Source: Methanoregulaceae archaeon UBA467
GTDB taxonomy: Archaea; Halobacteriota; Methanomicrobia; Methanomicrobiales; Methanospirillaceae
Direction of reading: 5' to 3'
DNA: 64,000 bases
Assembly (NCBI GenBank): GCA_002503825.1
Contig: DASP01000014.1
Location: 124,001 to 188,000, forward strand
The notes under the pieces were generated by a model. It searched no databases and was not told the DNA's origin. It saw only the letters and a list, made by a program, of their open reading frames with translations. Position 1 is the first letter of the stretch, and the number at the start of each line of letters is the position of its first letter. A program made the translations under genes and the position numbers. This document shows positions 63,070 to 64,000 of this stretch, piece after piece.

Positions 63070-64000
63070 AAGAGGATGTATTATCAGGATAACAGGGCCG
63101 GTAGTCCAGGCAGAAAATATGCTTGGTTCACGGATGTTTGAAATTGTAAAAGTGGGCCATGAAGGGCTGATCGGGGAAATAATTTCACTTGAAAAAGATA
63201 TTGCCACGATTCAGGTATACGAAGAGACTTCCGGGCTTTGCCCTGGAGAGTCTGTACAAAGAACAGGCATATCACTTTCTGTTGAACTTGGCCCGGGACT
63301 CCTTGGAAATATTTATGATGGCATCCAGCGTCCTCTTAAGGAAATTAACCTCCAGACCGGTGATTTTATCAGTCGTGGAGTATCAATCCCTGCTTTAAAT
63401 CGAGAGAAGTTATGGGAATTTTTTCCGGTGGAAAAGACCGGAATGAAGGTAGAAACCGGGGATGTTCTCGGAACAGTAAATGAAAGTCCTGGAATTATCC
63501 ATTATATTCTTGTGCCACCGGGTGTGAACGGAACCCTCACATGGATTACAGATCCGGGAAACTATACTGTCGAGGATCATATTGCGACAATCGTAACTCC
63601 GGGAGGCGAGCGTCCAGTCTCAATGCGTCAGAACTGGCCGGTCCGTATTCCACGAACTTTTAAAGAAAAACTTGAGCCGGTCGAACCCCTTATTACCGGG
63701 CAACGGATAATCGACATGCTTTTTCCCATCACGAAAGGGGGGACGGCAGCAATTCCGGGGCCATTCGGTTCGGGAAAGACGGTAGTTCAGCACCAGCTTG
63801 CAAAGTGGGTAAATGCTGATATTATCGTCTTTGTAGGTTGTGGCGAACGAGGAAATGAAATGGCCGATGTTCTGCATGAATTTCCTAATCTTGAAGATCC
63901 ACGCACCGGTGAACCCCTCATGAACAGGATGGTGCTTATCGCCAATACCAGCAATATGCCGGTTGCAGCCCGTGAAGCTTCAGTGTACACAGGGATGACA
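63062..64000 (+). CDS. A-type ATP synthase catalytic subunit A, 3' end outside window
   Basis: The 313 codons visible encode the catalytic ATPase subunit. The N-terminal beta-barrel (CIIRITGPVVQAENM), the archaeal-type non-homologous insertion (about residues 115-190, with VPPGVNGTLTWITDPGNYT) and the P-loop GPFGSGKT at residues 233-240 are present, followed by FVGCGERGNEMADVL with the catalytic Glu. The gene is cut by the window end. Subunits B and D are expected next. Confidence 0.95.
   Translation, partial: MDERGCIIRITGPVVQAENMLGSRMFEIVKVGHEGLIGEIISLEKDIATIQVYEETSGLCPGESVQRTGISLSVELGPGLLGNIYDGIQRPLKEINLQTGDFISRGVSIPALNREKLWEFFPVEKTGMKVETGDVLGTVNESPGIIHYILVPPGVNGTLTWITDPGNYTVEDHIATIVTPGGERPVSMRQNWPVRIPRTFKEKLEPVEPLITGQRIIDMLFPITKGGTAAIPGPFGSGKTVVQHQLAKWVNADIIVFVGCGERGNEMADVLHEFPNLEDPRTGEPLMNRMVLIANTSNMPVAAREASVYTGMT

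Noticed and set aside
1..64000. CRISPR array
   Set aside because: No regularly spaced short direct repeats were seen; the repeats here are dispersed 260-bp and 40-bp units.

Overview
The window looks like a chromosome segment of a methanogenic archaeon, most likely of the order Methanomicrobiales. The evidence is an archaeal A1Ao ATP synthase operon in H-I-K-E-C-F-A order, TATA boxes about 25 bases upstream of leaderless or short-leader starts, Shine-Dalgarno motifs of the GGAGGTGA type, PEGA-domain surface proteins, roadblock/LC7 proteins and many multi-PAS sensors. No methanogenesis gene lies in the window, so the order is inferred. Base composition is near 50% GC by eye and visibly more AT-rich from about 56 kb onward.

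Layout. 0-3.4 kb: the start of a ThiF/MoeB-type gene, a small membrane protein, a metallo-beta-lactamase-fold hydrolase and a fasciclin-domain protein. 4-7 kb: an ammonium transporter and a TauE/SafE-type exporter. 6.7-12 kb: two large response-regulator/PAS histidine kinases. 12-20.9 kb: a CAP-domain membrane protein, an AIM24-like protein, an MFS transporter, exported proteins, an arginine deiminase, a Cache lipoprotein and unknowns. 21-24.7 kb: a TPR protein, a HAMP/roadblock cassette and unknowns. 26-31.6 kb: a PEGA-protein/Cache-HAMP pair, DNA polymerase IV, an HdeD-like membrane protein and a universal stress protein. 31.7-36.3 kb: a likely operon of a hydantoinase-like protein, a histone-deacetylase-fold amidohydrolase and a fusion of N-carbamoylputrescine amidase with agmatine deiminase. 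36.3-41 kb: gene-poor, with repeats, a frameshifted RelE toxin gene, a stand-alone RNase III and a TspO protein. 41.4-49.5 kb: an acyl-CoA synthetase with an in-frame stop, MntP, an iron alcohol dehydrogenase overlapping a PAS protein, a 15-repeat TPR protein and an archaeosine-synthase-like domain protein. 49.5-51.2 kb: almost no recognisable coding content. 51.2-56 kb: a 40-residue ORF and three signalling proteins. 57.2-64 kb: the ATP synthase operon, cut by the window edge inside subunit A.

Most distinctive signals: (1) a family of about 260-bp non-coding elements with short terminal inverted repeats, four full copies and two fragments, one of them inverted relative to a shared flank; (2) an ATP synthase with a six-hairpin proteolipid whose first hairpin lacks the ion-binding Glu, and a subunit C carrying an N-terminal membrane anchor; (3) a HyuA-HDAC-AguBA gene set that suggests agmatine or polyamine breakdown; (4) sensory proteins that end after HAMP or lack kinase catalytic parts, beside roadblock proteins; (5) several recently broken genes.
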